Origin: Clostridia bacterium
GTDB taxonomy: Bacteria; Bacillota; Clostridia; Christensenellales; SZUA-584
DNA length: 64,000 nucleotides
Assembly (NCBI GenBank): GCA_018648645.1
Contig: JABGQS010000009.1
Location: forward strand, 16,653-80,652
Direction: 5' to 3'
Made by a program: the position numbers and the translations under genes. The notes under the pieces were generated by a model. The model did not search any database. It was not told the DNA's origin and worked only from the letters and a program-made list of their open reading frames with translations. Positions 36,562-45,317 of the stretch are shown here, piece after piece. The first letter of the stretch is position 1. Every line of letters starts with the position of its first letter.

Positions 36562-37446
36562 CTAAATCTGCAGACCACACGCAATAACCTTCTTCTTTAA
36601 TATTTTCAGATGCTCTTGCGAAAGGCTCTTCCCCGGAAAAACATAGCTTCCGACATCAAAGCCCATCATTTCAAGCACCGGCTTAATCGCTTTCATGCCA
36701 CCAAAATCTATTAGCACTTTAATAACTCTATTTATTTTATACTGTAGATTTTGTGCCTCGTTAATGTCACCTTTTCTATATGAATCATATAACTGACAGA
36801 ACCAAGCCGCCATAATGTTGTAGGACGCACCAATTCCTCCATCCGCTCCCATAACAAGACCGCATATCAAAGTATTATCCTGCCCGTCAAAAATAAGACT
36901 CCCTTCAATCTCCTTAAGCTGCCTAAAAACATGGTAGTCATTCATAGTAAACTTCATTCCGATAACGTTAGGTATTTTCATAAGCTTTTTTGACAGCCTC
37001 ACAACATCAACCCCACAAAACAATGATGTTGCATAAACGATTACCGGCAAGCTGGTATTATCAGCGATAATTTTATAATACTTGAATATTTCATCTTCAC
37101 AATAAGCATAAAAGTGCGACGGAGCGAGCGAGGCAACTGCGTCGACACCAATTTCTTCTGAGTGCCGGGTCAGCTCTAGTGTTTCTTCAATATTCGCAGC
37201 GCCAATGTGATTTATAATCTTACATTTGCCTTTAGCTTTACTAACAGCAACCTCGGCCATTTGCATTCGAATACTTTTTGGCAAAGCAAGCCCTTCTCCC
37301 ATACCGCCGCAAATATAAAAACCATGAACGCCCCCCGCCATCTGCATATCCATAAGCTCGTTGGTCACGCTTTCCTTCAGCTTTTGATTGCTGTCAAAAG
37401 GCGTTGCAATCGCTGATATAATGCCACTTAATGCTAAAGAACTCAT
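36562..37446 (-). CDS. N-acetylneuraminate lyase / DapA-superfamily aldolase (paralogue 2)
   Basis: 294 residues, closely related along its length to the product of 31225-32115. GxxGE site in CGGMGEGLALPKSIRMQMAE, Tyr in LPVIVYATSLFCGVDV, Schiff-base Lys in VIGMKFTMNDYHVFRQLKEI (the NanA-type K-F-T), GADGGIGASYNIMA. It starts 11 bp (10 untranslated bases) after the unknown gene 37457-38335 and has AGGAG before its ATG, so the two form an operon. The duplicate enzymes may differ in substrate. No sialic-acid transporter or kinase gene is nearby. Confidence 0.8.
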   Translation of the reverse strand: MSSLALSGIISAIATPFDSNQKLKESVTNELMDMQMAGGVHGFYICGGMGEGLALPKSIRMQMAEVAVSKAKGKCKIINHIGAANIEETLELTRHSEEIGVDAVASLAPSHFYAYCEDEIFKYYKIIADNTSLPVIVYATSLFCGVDVVRLSKKLMKIPNVIGMKFTMNDYHVFRQLKEIEGSLIFDGQDNTLICGLVMGADGGIGASYNIMAAWFCQLYDSYRKGDINEAQNLQYKINRVIKVLIDFGGMKAIKPVLEMMGFDVGSYVFPGKSLSQEHLKILKKKVIACGLQI

Positions 37447-37456
37447 AAAACCACTC

Positions 37457-38335
37457 CTACTTTTTCACAAACCACCGCATCGCCTTGTTTTCAAACGTCC
37501 TGCTCGTCTTCAGCGTCTGAGGGTCATACCACAGCCCGGCAACGTGCCCGTCCGTCCGCGCAATCACCCAGCCAAAGTCCCAGTTGCCGCTGCCGTATCG
37601 CATCGGAATATTCGGCTGCACCCGCACAAACGGATGGCTCTCGGTCAGCATGTAGTTCGTTTCGGTATAGAAATACATCGGACCCGTCTGTATCATCAGC
37701 TCATGCTTAATTGGCTCGCGCTCGCACAGCGCGTCACACATCCCGCTTATCGCTACCTTAATCTCGGCCCCGTCGCTTGCGGCATCCGTCAGCGCTTTTA
37801 GAGACCCGCTAACAGCGTTGCCTTTCTCGTCCGCCGCATACACCTCACTAAAACACTCGTTGGTGTAGAATTTATAGCTGTAGAAATCGTACACAAAGTT
37901 GGTGGACGGCGCCGTTGTGTCTAGGTCATATCTGCCCATATCATGAAACAAACTCTCTGTGCAGCCGACCTCGGCGTTTTGTTTTTCGGGACCGCCGCCG
38001 TCAAGGAAAGGCCGCGCAATCGCCTGCGTTCCATCCATATTATACATAAAGAACGACATGGAAGCCCTGGGTCCAAACGCACCCGGAAGCGATGCGGGCT
38101 GGCGGAGCGTCATAATGCCCGCACACCATTTGTCCTCAATCAAGTAAGTCGCACGAAACTCCGACACTTCCTTGATAAGCTCGTTGTTACCCGAAGTAGT
38201 GTCGATATGCTCGTTATGCCTAAACTCGGTATATATCCGCAGGTCTGCGCCGCTCTTAATACTTTGCACTAGGTTTTCTCTGCTTCCACTTAGAATTTCC
38301 CGCTGCTGGCTCAGCTCCAGAACACTCTTAAACAT
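37457..38335 (-). CDS. Conserved-looking protein of unknown function, operon partner of NanA paralogue 2
   Basis: 292 residues from the ATG at 38335 with AGGAGG seven bases upstream (a GTG two codons earlier is too close). No signal peptide or membrane segment. The sequence is rich in aromatic residues, with blocks such as GAFGPRASMSFFMYNMDGTQ, MGRYDLDTTAPSTNFVYDFY and YGSGNWDFGWVIARTDGHVA, giving a mostly beta impression. No family recognised. Because it is translated just before a NanA-type lyase it may act on the same carbohydrate, but this is context only. Confidence 0.7.
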   Translation of the reverse strand: MFKSVLELSQQREILSGSRENLVQSIKSGADLRIYTEFRHNEHIDTTSGNNELIKEVSEFRATYLIEDKWCAGIMTLRQPASLPGAFGPRASMSFFMYNMDGTQAIARPFLDGGGPEKQNAEVGCTESLFHDMGRYDLDTTAPSTNFVYDFYSYKFYTNECFSEVYAADEKGNAVSGSLKALTDAASDGAEIKVAISGMCDALCEREPIKHELMIQTGPMYFYTETNYMLTESHPFVRVQPNIPMRYGSGNWDFGWVIARTDGHVAGLWYDPQTLKTSRTFENKAMRWFVKK

Positions 38336-38341
38336 ACTCAC

Positions 38342-38643
38342 TCCTCCTAAAATTTTATACTATTTTATTGTCGTTTTCGCAGACATACTACCACACATTT
38401 ATCGCCTTGTATACTATTATTTGCATGACGCTATTTAACCATATTTTTACCCCTTCTCGGCTGCTTTTCAGTACCTTTTTGGCTTAAAAACATCTATTGC
38501 GCCATTTACGCGTTATAGAACACATGCCACAGATTTTGACATTCAAAAACAATCGGGTTGAAATATTTCTCAATATGTATTATAGTATATGTTAGTCTGC
38601 GTATGCGCAGAGTGGTGGAAATAATATTTAGGGGAAAGAAATA
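38342..38643. other. Divergent intergenic region between 38335 (minus) and mreB (plus)
   Basis: About 300 bp, AT-rich, containing the mreB promoter (38558-38586) and a small perfect hairpin TCTGCG-TATG-CGCAGA at 38596-38611 in the mreB leader. No gene seen; no clear promoter for the leftward operon could be fixed. Confidence 0.6.
38558..38586 (+). promoter_or_regulatory. Promoter of mreB
   Basis: TTGAAA, 17 bp, TATAGT; about 58 bp upstream of the mreB ATG. The downstream 38596-38611 hairpin would lie at the transcript's 5' end. Confidence 0.65.
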
Positions 38644-39687
38644 ATGGGTTTGTTTGAGTTTAATGATATAGGAATTGATCTGGGGACAGCTAGTGTTCTC
38701 GTATATGTAAAAGGAAAAGGAATCGTACTTCGTGAGCCTAGCGTTGTCGCGGTAAACAGAAACACAGGCGAAATGTTGGCAATTGGCGAGGACGCACGCA
38801 TCATGCTTGGTCGTACACCCGGCAACATCGTGGCAGTTCGGCCACTGCGAAACGGCGTAATCTCCAACTTTCACGACACAGAAAGAATGCTGAGATACTT
38901 TATGCGTAAAGTTGTCGGCAGAAAGCTGTTTTTCAAACCGAGAGTAATCGTTTGTGTCCCCTCAGGCGTCACAGAAGTCGAGCGCAGAAGCGTTATCGAA
39001 GCAACGGAAGAAGCGGGCGCACGCCACACAGGTCTTATCGAGGAGCCAATGGCAGCAGCAATCGGTGCAGGCATCGATGTGTCCGCACCGTTTGGCAACA
39101 TGGTCATCGACATCGGTGGCGGCACAACAGACATCGCGGTCATCTCGCTTGGCGGCATAGTAATCAGCGACTCGGTGAAGGTCGCGGGCGACAAGTTTGA
39201 CGAAGCGATTATTCGCTATATGAAAAAGAAGCACAACATACTGATAGGAGAGCGCACGGCCGAGGAGATCAAAGTAAACATCGGTTCCGCGTTCCCAAGA
39301 AAAGAACAAATACACATGGAAGTCGCAGGTCGAAACCTCATTTCGGGTCTGCCAAAAATGGTTACGCTAAGCTCTAACGAGATGATCGAAGCGCTTTCCG
39401 AACCACTCAACGCTATGATGGAAACGCTGCACAGCGTGCTAGAGCGCATCCCGCCCGAGCTTTCCAGCGACATCGCAGAAAACGGCATTTGCATGACCGG
39501 CGGCGGATCGCTGCTGTTTGGGCTCGACCGTCTGCTCAGCGAAAAGACAGGCATTCCGTGCTACGTTGCAGACGACGCAATCTCGTGCGTGGCAATCGGC
39601 ACAGGCATGGCTCTCGACAATGTAGAGCTATACACCAACGGCACGGTATATGACTATCGGCGCGGAGACTATTACGAAAATTACTAG
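38644..39687 (+). CDS. mreB: Rod shape-determining protein MreB/Mbl family
   Basis: 347 residues, a bacterial actin. Phosphate 1 loop IGIDLGTASVLVYVKGKGIV (about 9-28), phosphate 2 loop MVIDIGGGTTDIAVISLGGI, adenosine motif MTGGGSLLFGLDRLLSEKTG and the LIEEPMAAAIGAG block are intact. It polymerises under the membrane and guides lateral wall synthesis. No mreC or mreD follows, so this is a solitary MreB/Mbl-type gene. It is directly followed by an LCP ligase (21 bp), linking shape and wall-polymer attachment. Confidence 0.94.
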   Translation: MGLFEFNDIGIDLGTASVLVYVKGKGIVLREPSVVAVNRNTGEMLAIGEDARIMLGRTPGNIVAVRPLRNGVISNFHDTERMLRYFMRKVVGRKLFFKPRVIVCVPSGVTEVERRSVIEATEEAGARHTGLIEEPMAAAIGAGIDVSAPFGNMVIDIGGGTTDIAVISLGGIVISDSVKVAGDKFDEAIIRYMKKKHNILIGERTAEEIKVNIGSAFPRKEQIHMEVAGRNLISGLPKMVTLSSNEMIEALSEPLNAMMETLHSVLERIPPELSSDIAENGICMTGGGSLLFGLDRLLSEKTGIPCYVADDAISCVAIGTGMALDNVELYTNGTVYDYRRGDYYENY

Positions 39688-39708
39688 ACCTTAACGGAGA
39701 AATATACT

Positions 39709-40851
39709 TTGGACAATCAAACTCTTAAACGCAGCAACAAACCAAAGAATAGTAACCATAAGTTATTAAAAATATTGCTCGGCGTCTTTTGTATCTTAAT
39801 AATAGGCGCCGGCATTTGTGTTTACGCTATTTACGGCATCATCACAGACGACGATACGTCGTCTCTTTTCGAAGAGAGCTCGCCTATCATCGTATCAAAT
39901 GACGAGAAGCCAATCGCAACCGATGCTGCACAGCCGGCTGCACAAACCGACAGTGCAGGGAAAGAGCCGGCTGTTGTATTGCAAAACAGCATTACACACA
40001 ACGGCATCACCTATGTCAAAAACGAAAACGTCGTCAACATCTTATTTCTTGGAATCGATACAAATTCAGACCGAAAAGTCAACATGATGGGCTATCGCAG
40101 CGATATGGTAATGGTGTGTGCTGTCGATGTCGAGTTAAAAACAGCAACTCTCATAAGTATTCCTCGCGACACCCGCACAACCGTGCTCAAGGTAGACGAG
40201 GACACCGGCGTTGTGACGGAAACTCTAGACTGGAAAATCAACACCGCATACTCATACGGCGGCGGTGCAAAAAAATACTCATATCCAAACGCAATGGTAT
40301 GCGTGCAAATGTTTCTAGAGCGCAACATCACACTTGATACTCCTCTCGATTTTTCACTCGATGTTCCCGTATACCTTTACGCAGGTATAGACATGGATGG
40401 CATTCCGCACGTCGCGTCGTCTGTCGGCGGCGTGCCAATCACGCTAGAAAAGAGCATCCCCGGCGTCGGCAGCACTGGGCAAACCGTGAACCTAAAATAC
40501 GACAACTCGGTTTTGTATCTGACCAACCGTCACGAGACCGGGGGAGACCTTGACCGCGCACGGCGCCAGCAAAAGTTCATGCTCTCCCTTGCAACCAAAA
40601 TCAAGGGTATGGACGCGCCGCAAATCATCATCAGTCTCTACGACGACCTAAACCGATACGTCAACACCAACTTAAATGCAGACCAAATGCTCGACCTCGC
40701 AAAAATCCTCATGCAGGTCGATATAGACACCATCAACTTAATCACCATCCCCGGAGAGGGCAAAAAAATCGATGGTACATACTTCATACTTCACGACGAG
40801 GAAGCAACGCTGCAAATACTGCTCGACGTCTACTACACCAAAACCAATTAG
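39709..40851 (+). CDS. LytR-CpsA-Psr family cell-wall glycopolymer ligase
   Basis: 380 residues, starting at TTG (39709) with GGAG eight bases upstream. Cytoplasmic basic head, one membrane helix (about 21-46), linker, then the LCP domain: NILFLGIDTNSDRKVNMMGY, RSDMVMVCAVDVELKTATLI, SIPRDTRTTVLKV and NRHETGGDLDRARRQQKFML, i.e. all the lipid- and metal-binding Arg/Asp motifs. Such enzymes transfer teichoic acids or polysaccharides from undecaprenyl pyrophosphate to peptidoglycan. Adjacent to mreB. Confidence 0.93.
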   Translation: MDNQTLKRSNKPKNSNHKLLKILLGVFCILIIGAGICVYAIYGIITDDDTSSLFEESSPIIVSNDEKPIATDAAQPAAQTDSAGKEPAVVLQNSITHNGITYVKNENVVNILFLGIDTNSDRKVNMMGYRSDMVMVCAVDVELKTATLISIPRDTRTTVLKVDEDTGVVTETLDWKINTAYSYGGGAKKYSYPNAMVCVQMFLERNITLDTPLDFSLDVPVYLYAGIDMDGIPHVASSVGGVPITLEKSIPGVGSTGQTVNLKYDNSVLYLTNRHETGGDLDRARRQQKFMLSLATKIKGMDAPQIIISLYDDLNRYVNTNLNADQMLDLAKILMQVDIDTINLITIPGEGKKIDGTYFILHDEEATLQILLDVYYTKTN

Positions 40852-41030
40852 ATCATTGCAATTATGCAAATCCCGCTAAGTAAACCAACTCTATATTTCA
40901 CGCACATCCATGTAATAATGTGCTGTTTATATTACGTTTTTGTTATTTAATGATTATCAACTTGAAAGATACATTTTATTGATATATTCTTGTTTTGTAC
41001 TAATAAAATAAATTTGCAGGAGGTAACACT

Positions 41031-41423
41031 ATGGAAACGTACAAGACGGAAAAAGTACTTAGCTTAGTCGGTGCAATCATTGGTGCCGTAGCGTTTGTTG
41101 TAATCTTGATAGTAGGACTCGTATTTGGGGCTCTAGGCGCTATGGGTGGCAGTGGCGGACTCGTCGCATCAGCCGTAGTAGCGATTATCTTTGCCCTGGT
41201 CTCTTTTATACTGGGGTTTGTCGCAACCGGTAAGCTTAAGAAAGGCGAGAAAAGCGGTGGTATAATTGCAATCATAGCAGCAGTGCTTGCCCTTATTGCC
41301 TGCATTGTTGGCTTTATATTTGCAGCAGGATGGACACTAATCGCTAGCTTTGCTCTCTATTTGACAGCAGGAATTATGGTTCTTGCCAAGAAAGCACCCG
41401 CGCAAGCACCACCGACAGAATAA
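41031..41423 (+). CDS. DUF4064-like four-helix membrane protein (array member 1)
   Basis: 130 residues with four hydrophobic segments and no zinc ribbon. The diagnostic block FILGFVATGKLKKGEKSGGI and the final YLTAGIMVLAKKA match the other members of the local family at 41541, 42714, 43436 and 45318. Start supported by AGGAGGTAACACT. Possible promoter TTGAAA-17-TATTCT about 50 bp upstream of the start. Function unknown. Confidence 0.75.
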   Translation: METYKTEKVLSLVGAIIGAVAFVVILIVGLVFGALGAMGGSGGLVASAVVAIIFALVSFILGFVATGKLKKGEKSGGIIAIIAAVLALIACIVGFIFAAGWTLIASFALYLTAGIMVLAKKAPAQAPPTE

Positions 41424-41436
41424 AACAACATAAAAG

Positions 41437-41466
41437 AAGCCTGCTGCTTAAAGCAGGCTTTTTTAT
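41437..41466 (+). terminator. Terminator behind array member 1
   Basis: AAGCCTGCT / AGCAGGCTT perfect stem with a short loop and a TTTTTT tail. Confidence 0.9.
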
Positions 41467-41540
41467 TTGCATTAAACACTTGCCTGCGCTGGGTAATTGC
41501 GATAAACTAAACACAGAAATTTTGTTTGCGAGGTTTATCT

Positions 41541-42554
41541 ATGATATGTCCAAAATGCGGCAGGCTGCATAACGAGGAAGACTCATACTGTGAGCTGTGC
41601 AGAACACAGCTGATAAGAGAAACGATCACTTGTCCAAGATGTGGAGAGAAGACGGATAAGTACAGCAGGGTCTGCACAAGCTGCTTATTTAATATTAGCA
41701 AAACTGTTGAATACATTGATTGCCCAAAGTGTGGAGAAAAAACGGGCGGAAATCTTGATATTTGTTCCGTTTGCCTGTCTCGTATTGCAGGGCGGTCTGG
41801 TACACCTCTTGCCAACAAAAAATACAATAAAACCAAAAACGAAAACTCCTCAATCGCTTCAGCGCAGCCTATTAAATGCCCGAAATGCGGCAAAGTAAAT
41901 GATGTTGAAAATACATACTGCGATAGCTGCAGAGCAGAGCTAAGAGGCGAGGTAGCTCCACGCATTCAAACGAGGCCTTCCTCAATATATTGCTACAAAT
42001 GCGGCGCACAAAACGAGGGTGCAAATAGATTTTGCTCCGCCTGCGGTGTCGCACTAATTAGATTTTCCCAAGCGCAGCCTGCGACAGAGCACGTTTCGCC
42101 TCGCATTCAACCACGTCGCGCAACAGGGCACGTTCCGCCCCCGGTTCCGCCGCGGCCAAAGCCTGTATTACCTCCGTATATAACGGAATATGTGCTTGGA
42201 CTCATCGGCTCAATGACAGGTACGATCATCTTTCTGATTCTTCTCATTACCGGTATATATAAAGCATTGAGTTCCTATACCTTTGCCTACACAAACAGTA
42301 TATATATTTTTATCTGCGCCCTGCTTGTGCTGGCGTCGTTCATTCTAGGCTACATCGGCATCTGCATGCTCAAGAGAGGCAACGGTATCGGTGGTGTACA
42401 TCTGGTGATTGGCGGCGCTCTATCAATTGCCGCAATTGTTGTCGCTCCAAGTTTCGGCTGGCTAACTGTTTTATCCTTCCCTCTTCTACTAACGGGCGGT
42501 ATAGTCGCGCTTGCAAGAAGGAAAACCGTTGAAGGAAACGCTGCTCAACGCTGA
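41541..42554 (+). CDS. Multi-zinc-ribbon DUF4064-like membrane protein (array member 2)
   Basis: 337 residues from the ATG at 41541 (GAGG nine bases upstream). Five C-x2-C...C-x2-C zinc ribbons follow one another (MICPKCGRLHNEEDSYCELC; CPRCGEKTDKYSRVCTSC; CPKCGEKTGGNLDICSVC; CPKCGKVNDVENTYCDSC; CYKCGAQNEGANRFCSAC), then a Pro/Arg-rich linker (about 170-215) and a four-helix DUF4064-like domain with FILGYIGICMLKRGNGIGGV. The ribbons should face the cytoplasm. No function known for such proteins. Confidence 0.8.
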   Translation: MICPKCGRLHNEEDSYCELCRTQLIRETITCPRCGEKTDKYSRVCTSCLFNISKTVEYIDCPKCGEKTGGNLDICSVCLSRIAGRSGTPLANKKYNKTKNENSSIASAQPIKCPKCGKVNDVENTYCDSCRAELRGEVAPRIQTRPSSIYCYKCGAQNEGANRFCSACGVALIRFSQAQPATEHVSPRIQPRRATGHVPPPVPPRPKPVLPPYITEYVLGLIGSMTGTIIFLILLITGIYKALSSYTFAYTNSIYIFICALLVLASFILGYIGICMLKRGNGIGGVHLVIGGALSIAAIVVAPSFGWLTVLSFPLLLTGGIVALARRKTVEGNAAQR

Positions 42555-42713
42555 TTCTGCTCTTCCAAAAGTGCAACGTTTACTTTTGCGATTCGCACGC
42601 TTTTCCAGCAGACCTAAGTTTATTACTAAGAAAATGCAAACTTCCATATTTGTTTGCATTTATACATTAATTAGCGTAAACTATATGATATAAACGAAAA
42701 GGAGATTTGTCTT

Positions 42714-43268
42714 ATGTACTGTCCTAATTGCGGCACACCAAACGATGACAACGGCACATTCTGTACTTCTTGCGGCTCGGCTTTTCGCAATCTAGAAGCA
42801 CCGCGGCAAAACCCTGCCGAGGCACCGCCAATGCGAGCTCCATCGCAGCAGCCGATGCAGCATTCGTCAAATCAACGACCAATCACCATCGATAATAAAC
42901 CCTACAAAACTGAGTTTATACTGGGTCTTATCGGCTCTATACTTGGTATTGCAATGTTCCAAATTCTTTTTATCGGCGGAATTGTCGAGGAAACTGACTG
43001 GGGCGGCGGTGCCGCCATTATCGTCAGTAGTCTTCTTGTGCTGGCTGCGTTCATACTCGGCTTTGTCGGGGTCTCTGCGCTAAACAAAGGCAAGGGCAGC
43101 GGCGGCGTGCTGTTGGTTGTCGGCGGCGGTCTTGGTTTCATCGCCATGTTCTTTGAGATATGGATTACTTGGTCAACGCTTTTCTTCTTCCCGCTTCTGT
43201 TGGCCGGCGGTATCATGGCACTCTCAAGAAGAAAAATTGTCGAAAGAGACTATCCACACACCTACTAA
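42714..43268 (+). CDS. Zinc-ribbon DUF4064-like membrane protein (array member 3)
   Basis: 184 residues. One zinc ribbon (MYCPNCGTPNDDNGTFCTSC), a Pro/Gln-rich linker (about 28-60), then four helices with FILGFVGVSALNKGKGSGGV and FFPLLLAGGIMALSRRK. Very similar to member 4. AAAAGGAGA precedes the start. Followed by its own terminator. Confidence 0.8.
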   Translation: MYCPNCGTPNDDNGTFCTSCGSAFRNLEAPRQNPAEAPPMRAPSQQPMQHSSNQRPITIDNKPYKTEFILGLIGSILGIAMFQILFIGGIVEETDWGGGAAIIVSSLLVLAAFILGFVGVSALNKGKGSGGVLLVVGGGLGFIAMFFEIWITWSTLFFFPLLLAGGIMALSRRKIVERDYPHTY

Positions 43269-43293
43269 TCACAGCATATCAATGGTGACGACA

Positions 43294-43330
43294 AGCCCGC
43301 AAGGCGATATACATTTTGCGGGCTTTTTTT
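43294..43330 (+). terminator. Terminator behind array member 3
   Basis: AGCCCGCAA / TTGCGGGCT perfect stem followed by TTTTTTT. Confidence 0.92.
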
Positions 43331-43435
43331 GATTGAGTTCAACCGAACGGCTCGCTTCTAAATTCCTGTTGATTTTATCCGCGAATAAGCGTAAAATATA
43401 ACATATAAGAAAATAAATAAAAGGAGATTACTCTT

Positions 43436-43918
43436 ATGAATTGTCCTAATTGCGGTACAGCAAACGAAGGTGGCGGTACTTTTTGTACATCTTGCGGAAC
43501 CGAGTTTCACAACCTGGAAGCACCCGCTGCCGGCTCAGCACCTGCGGCAACCACCAAGCCTTATAAAGCAGAGGTTATCATGGGTCTCATCGGTTCAATT
43601 GTCGGTGTTGTAATTTTTCTCGTAATGCTTATTTCCGGAATTGTTCGACTTGGCGCCTTCTACTCTTTCGGGGGCGGTCTTGCAATAACCGGCAGCATGT
43701 TCGTACTGGCTGCGTTTATCCTCGGCTTCATCGGCACCGGGCAACTTAACAAAGGCTTAGGCAAGGGCGGTATATTGCTCACTATCGGCGGCGGTCTTGG
43801 TTTCATCGCATCGTTCATCGGCATTTGGGTAGGCTGGTCGGCGTGGTTCTTCTTCCCGCTTCTACTGGCAGCCGGCATCATGGCACTCGCCAGAAAGAGA
43901 TCCGTAGAGCAAAGTTGA
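43436..43918 (+). CDS. Zinc-ribbon DUF4064-like membrane protein (array member 4)
   Basis: 160 residues. One zinc ribbon (MNCPNCGTANEGGGTFCTSC), a shorter linker, then FILGFIGTGQLNKGLGKGGI and FFPLLLAAGIMALARKR. It is the closest relative of member 3, so a recent tandem duplication is likely. AAAAGGAGA precedes the start. Confidence 0.8.
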   Translation: MNCPNCGTANEGGGTFCTSCGTEFHNLEAPAAGSAPAATTKPYKAEVIMGLIGSIVGVVIFLVMLISGIVRLGAFYSFGGGLAITGSMFVLAAFILGFIGTGQLNKGLGKGGILLTIGGGLGFIASFIGIWVGWSAWFFFPLLLAAGIMALARKRSVEQS

Positions 43919-43961
43919 CGCAAGAACAACGCACAAAGCACATACTCTATTAGTCAAACAT

Positions 43962-43997
43962 CACCCGTGCAGCAACAAAGCTGCGCGGGTGTTTTGT
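43962..43997 (+). terminator. Terminator behind array member 4
   Basis: CACCCGTGCAGC / GCTGCGCGGGTG stem with one mismatch and an AACAAA loop, then TTTTGT. Confidence 0.88.
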
Positions 43998-44105
43998 CTC
44001 CTGCCGATATAGTCCATTTATAATCATATTGCTATTGCGCACATTTATCATACTTTGAACAATTTTTTACAGGACGCGATTGCAAATGCGTGGTATCTTT
44101 GCATT

Positions 44106-44121
44106 GTTAGCCAAAGCTAAC
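44106..44121 (+). promoter_or_regulatory. Palindrome upstream of the FTR1 gene
   Basis: GTTAGC-CAAA-GCTAAC, perfect 6-bp arms, 27 bp before the FTR1 ATG. It could be an operator or a leader hairpin; it does not match the Fur consensus. Confidence 0.35.
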
Positions 44122-44147
44122 TAATATATAAAAGGAAATTGTACGTT

Positions 44148-44984
44148 ATGGATACAGCATCATTATTACAAGGAGCCATTATCGGGTTTAGAGAGGGTCT
44201 CGAAGCCTTTCTTATCATCGCGATAATGCTTGAATACTTAAACAAGACAAAGCAGCCGCTTTTCAAAAGAAACGTTAAGCAAGGTCTCGTAATCGGTCTG
44301 CTTGTCTCAGTCTTGTTCGGAGTCGCGCTGTTCTTTATCGCGGCGGCAATCGGTCAAAACACCGATACTTTGGCAAAGGCTTGGGAGTCGGTTGTCAGCC
44401 TGCTTGCCATGTTACTAATCACAACCTTCATCGTTTGGATGATCAAACACGGTCGGCATATGGTAAGCAATATCGAACAGTCTACGCAATCCAACCTTAG
44501 CCGAAAAGGTCTCATCATACTGGCTACCGTTATGGTTGCCAGAGAGGGGGCAGAGGTCGTACTCTTCATGGTTGCCTCAACCGACAAAACATCGTATGTT
44601 CTCGGAATCGCCATCGGTTTGATAATCTCCGCAGCATTAGCGTTCTTGATTTACAAGTCGCTGATCAAGGTCAATCTGAAGATAATCTTCAATATAACGC
44701 TTGCATACCTGATATTGCAGGCGGGTTTCCTGCTCGGATACGCCGTGCACGAAGGTCTCTCTTTCCTAAAATCGACAGGCGTTATGCTAGAGTCAAATGC
44801 AGCGTTTACAAAGCTGTACGACTTGAAAGACACGCTGCTGGATCACAAAACGGGGCCAATCGGATTACCGCTGTACGTATTATTCGGATGGTATTCTCGT
44901 CCTGAATGGATACAGTTTGCGCTGCAATACCTATACACCTTCAGCCTTTTCGCTGTTTGGCTCAGGTACGCAAGGAAGAAATAG
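44148..44984 (+). CDS. FTR1 family high-affinity iron permease
   Basis: 278 residues from the ATG at 44148 (a TTG three codons earlier sits on top of the AAGGA site). About seven helices. Both REGLE-type iron motifs are visible: GFREGLEAFLIIAIMLEYLN (about 10-29) and ARED-like AREGAEVVLFMVAS (about 133-146). FTR1 proteins import ferric iron. The usual partners (EfeO/EfeB-type or multicopper oxidase) are absent, so this is an orphan permease inside the DUF4064 array, with its own terminator. Confidence 0.92.
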   Translation: MDTASLLQGAIIGFREGLEAFLIIAIMLEYLNKTKQPLFKRNVKQGLVIGLLVSVLFGVALFFIAAAIGQNTDTLAKAWESVVSLLAMLLITTFIVWMIKHGRHMVSNIEQSTQSNLSRKGLIILATVMVAREGAEVVLFMVASTDKTSYVLGIAIGLIISAALAFLIYKSLIKVNLKIIFNITLAYLILQAGFLLGYAVHEGLSFLKSTGVMLESNAAFTKLYDLKDTLLDHKTGPIGLPLYVLFGWYSRPEWIQFALQYLYTFSLFAVWLRYARKK

Positions 44985-45001
44985 CGCCCAATATGCACAT
45001 C

Positions 45002-45036
45002 AAAGCCTGCGAGCTTACATTCGCAGGCTTTTTTTA
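45002..45036 (+). terminator. Terminator behind the FTR1 gene
   Basis: AAAGCCTGCGA / TCGCAGGCTTT perfect stem, then a T run. Confidence 0.92.
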
Positions 45037-45101
45037 CTTCGCGAGCGCATATATACCGCGCCTCACGTTCTGTCCCGACGACCAAGCTGTTTTGCCCCCT
45101 T

Positions 45102-45121
45102 CTACTGGTATAGACCGGTAG
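45102..45121. promoter_or_regulatory. dre/NagR-type GntR operator, site 1
   Basis: The 20-bp near-palindrome CTACTGGTATAGACCGGTAG contains GGTATAGACC, which matches the core recognised by HutC-type GntR regulators of amino-sugar use (NagR/YvoA, DasR; known consensus around TGGTCTAGACCA). It lies between the FTR1 terminator and array member 5. Confidence 0.5.
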
Positions 45122-45225
45122 TTTACATACTAAATGTCCGATTCTACTCGTATTCCACGGCGCACAATCACACATACACAAATCACTTTTGCGCACATAA
45201 CCCCCAACAACAACCCCTTCCCATG

Positions 45226-45241
45226 CCGGTATAGACCAATT
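45226..45241. promoter_or_regulatory. dre/NagR-type GntR operator, site 2
   Basis: GCCGGTATAGACCAAT repeats the ten bases GGTATAGACC of site 1, 121 bp further downstream and about 77 bp before the start of array member 5. The rest of the 333-bp gap (44985-45317) shows no gene. Confidence 0.5.
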
Positions 45242-45317
45242 TGTTTCCACACCCACCGCTATGTTTGGCTTTGCCACTTCGGTGGTATAAATAGCTATAA
45301 CGCAGAGGGAGGCAGCC

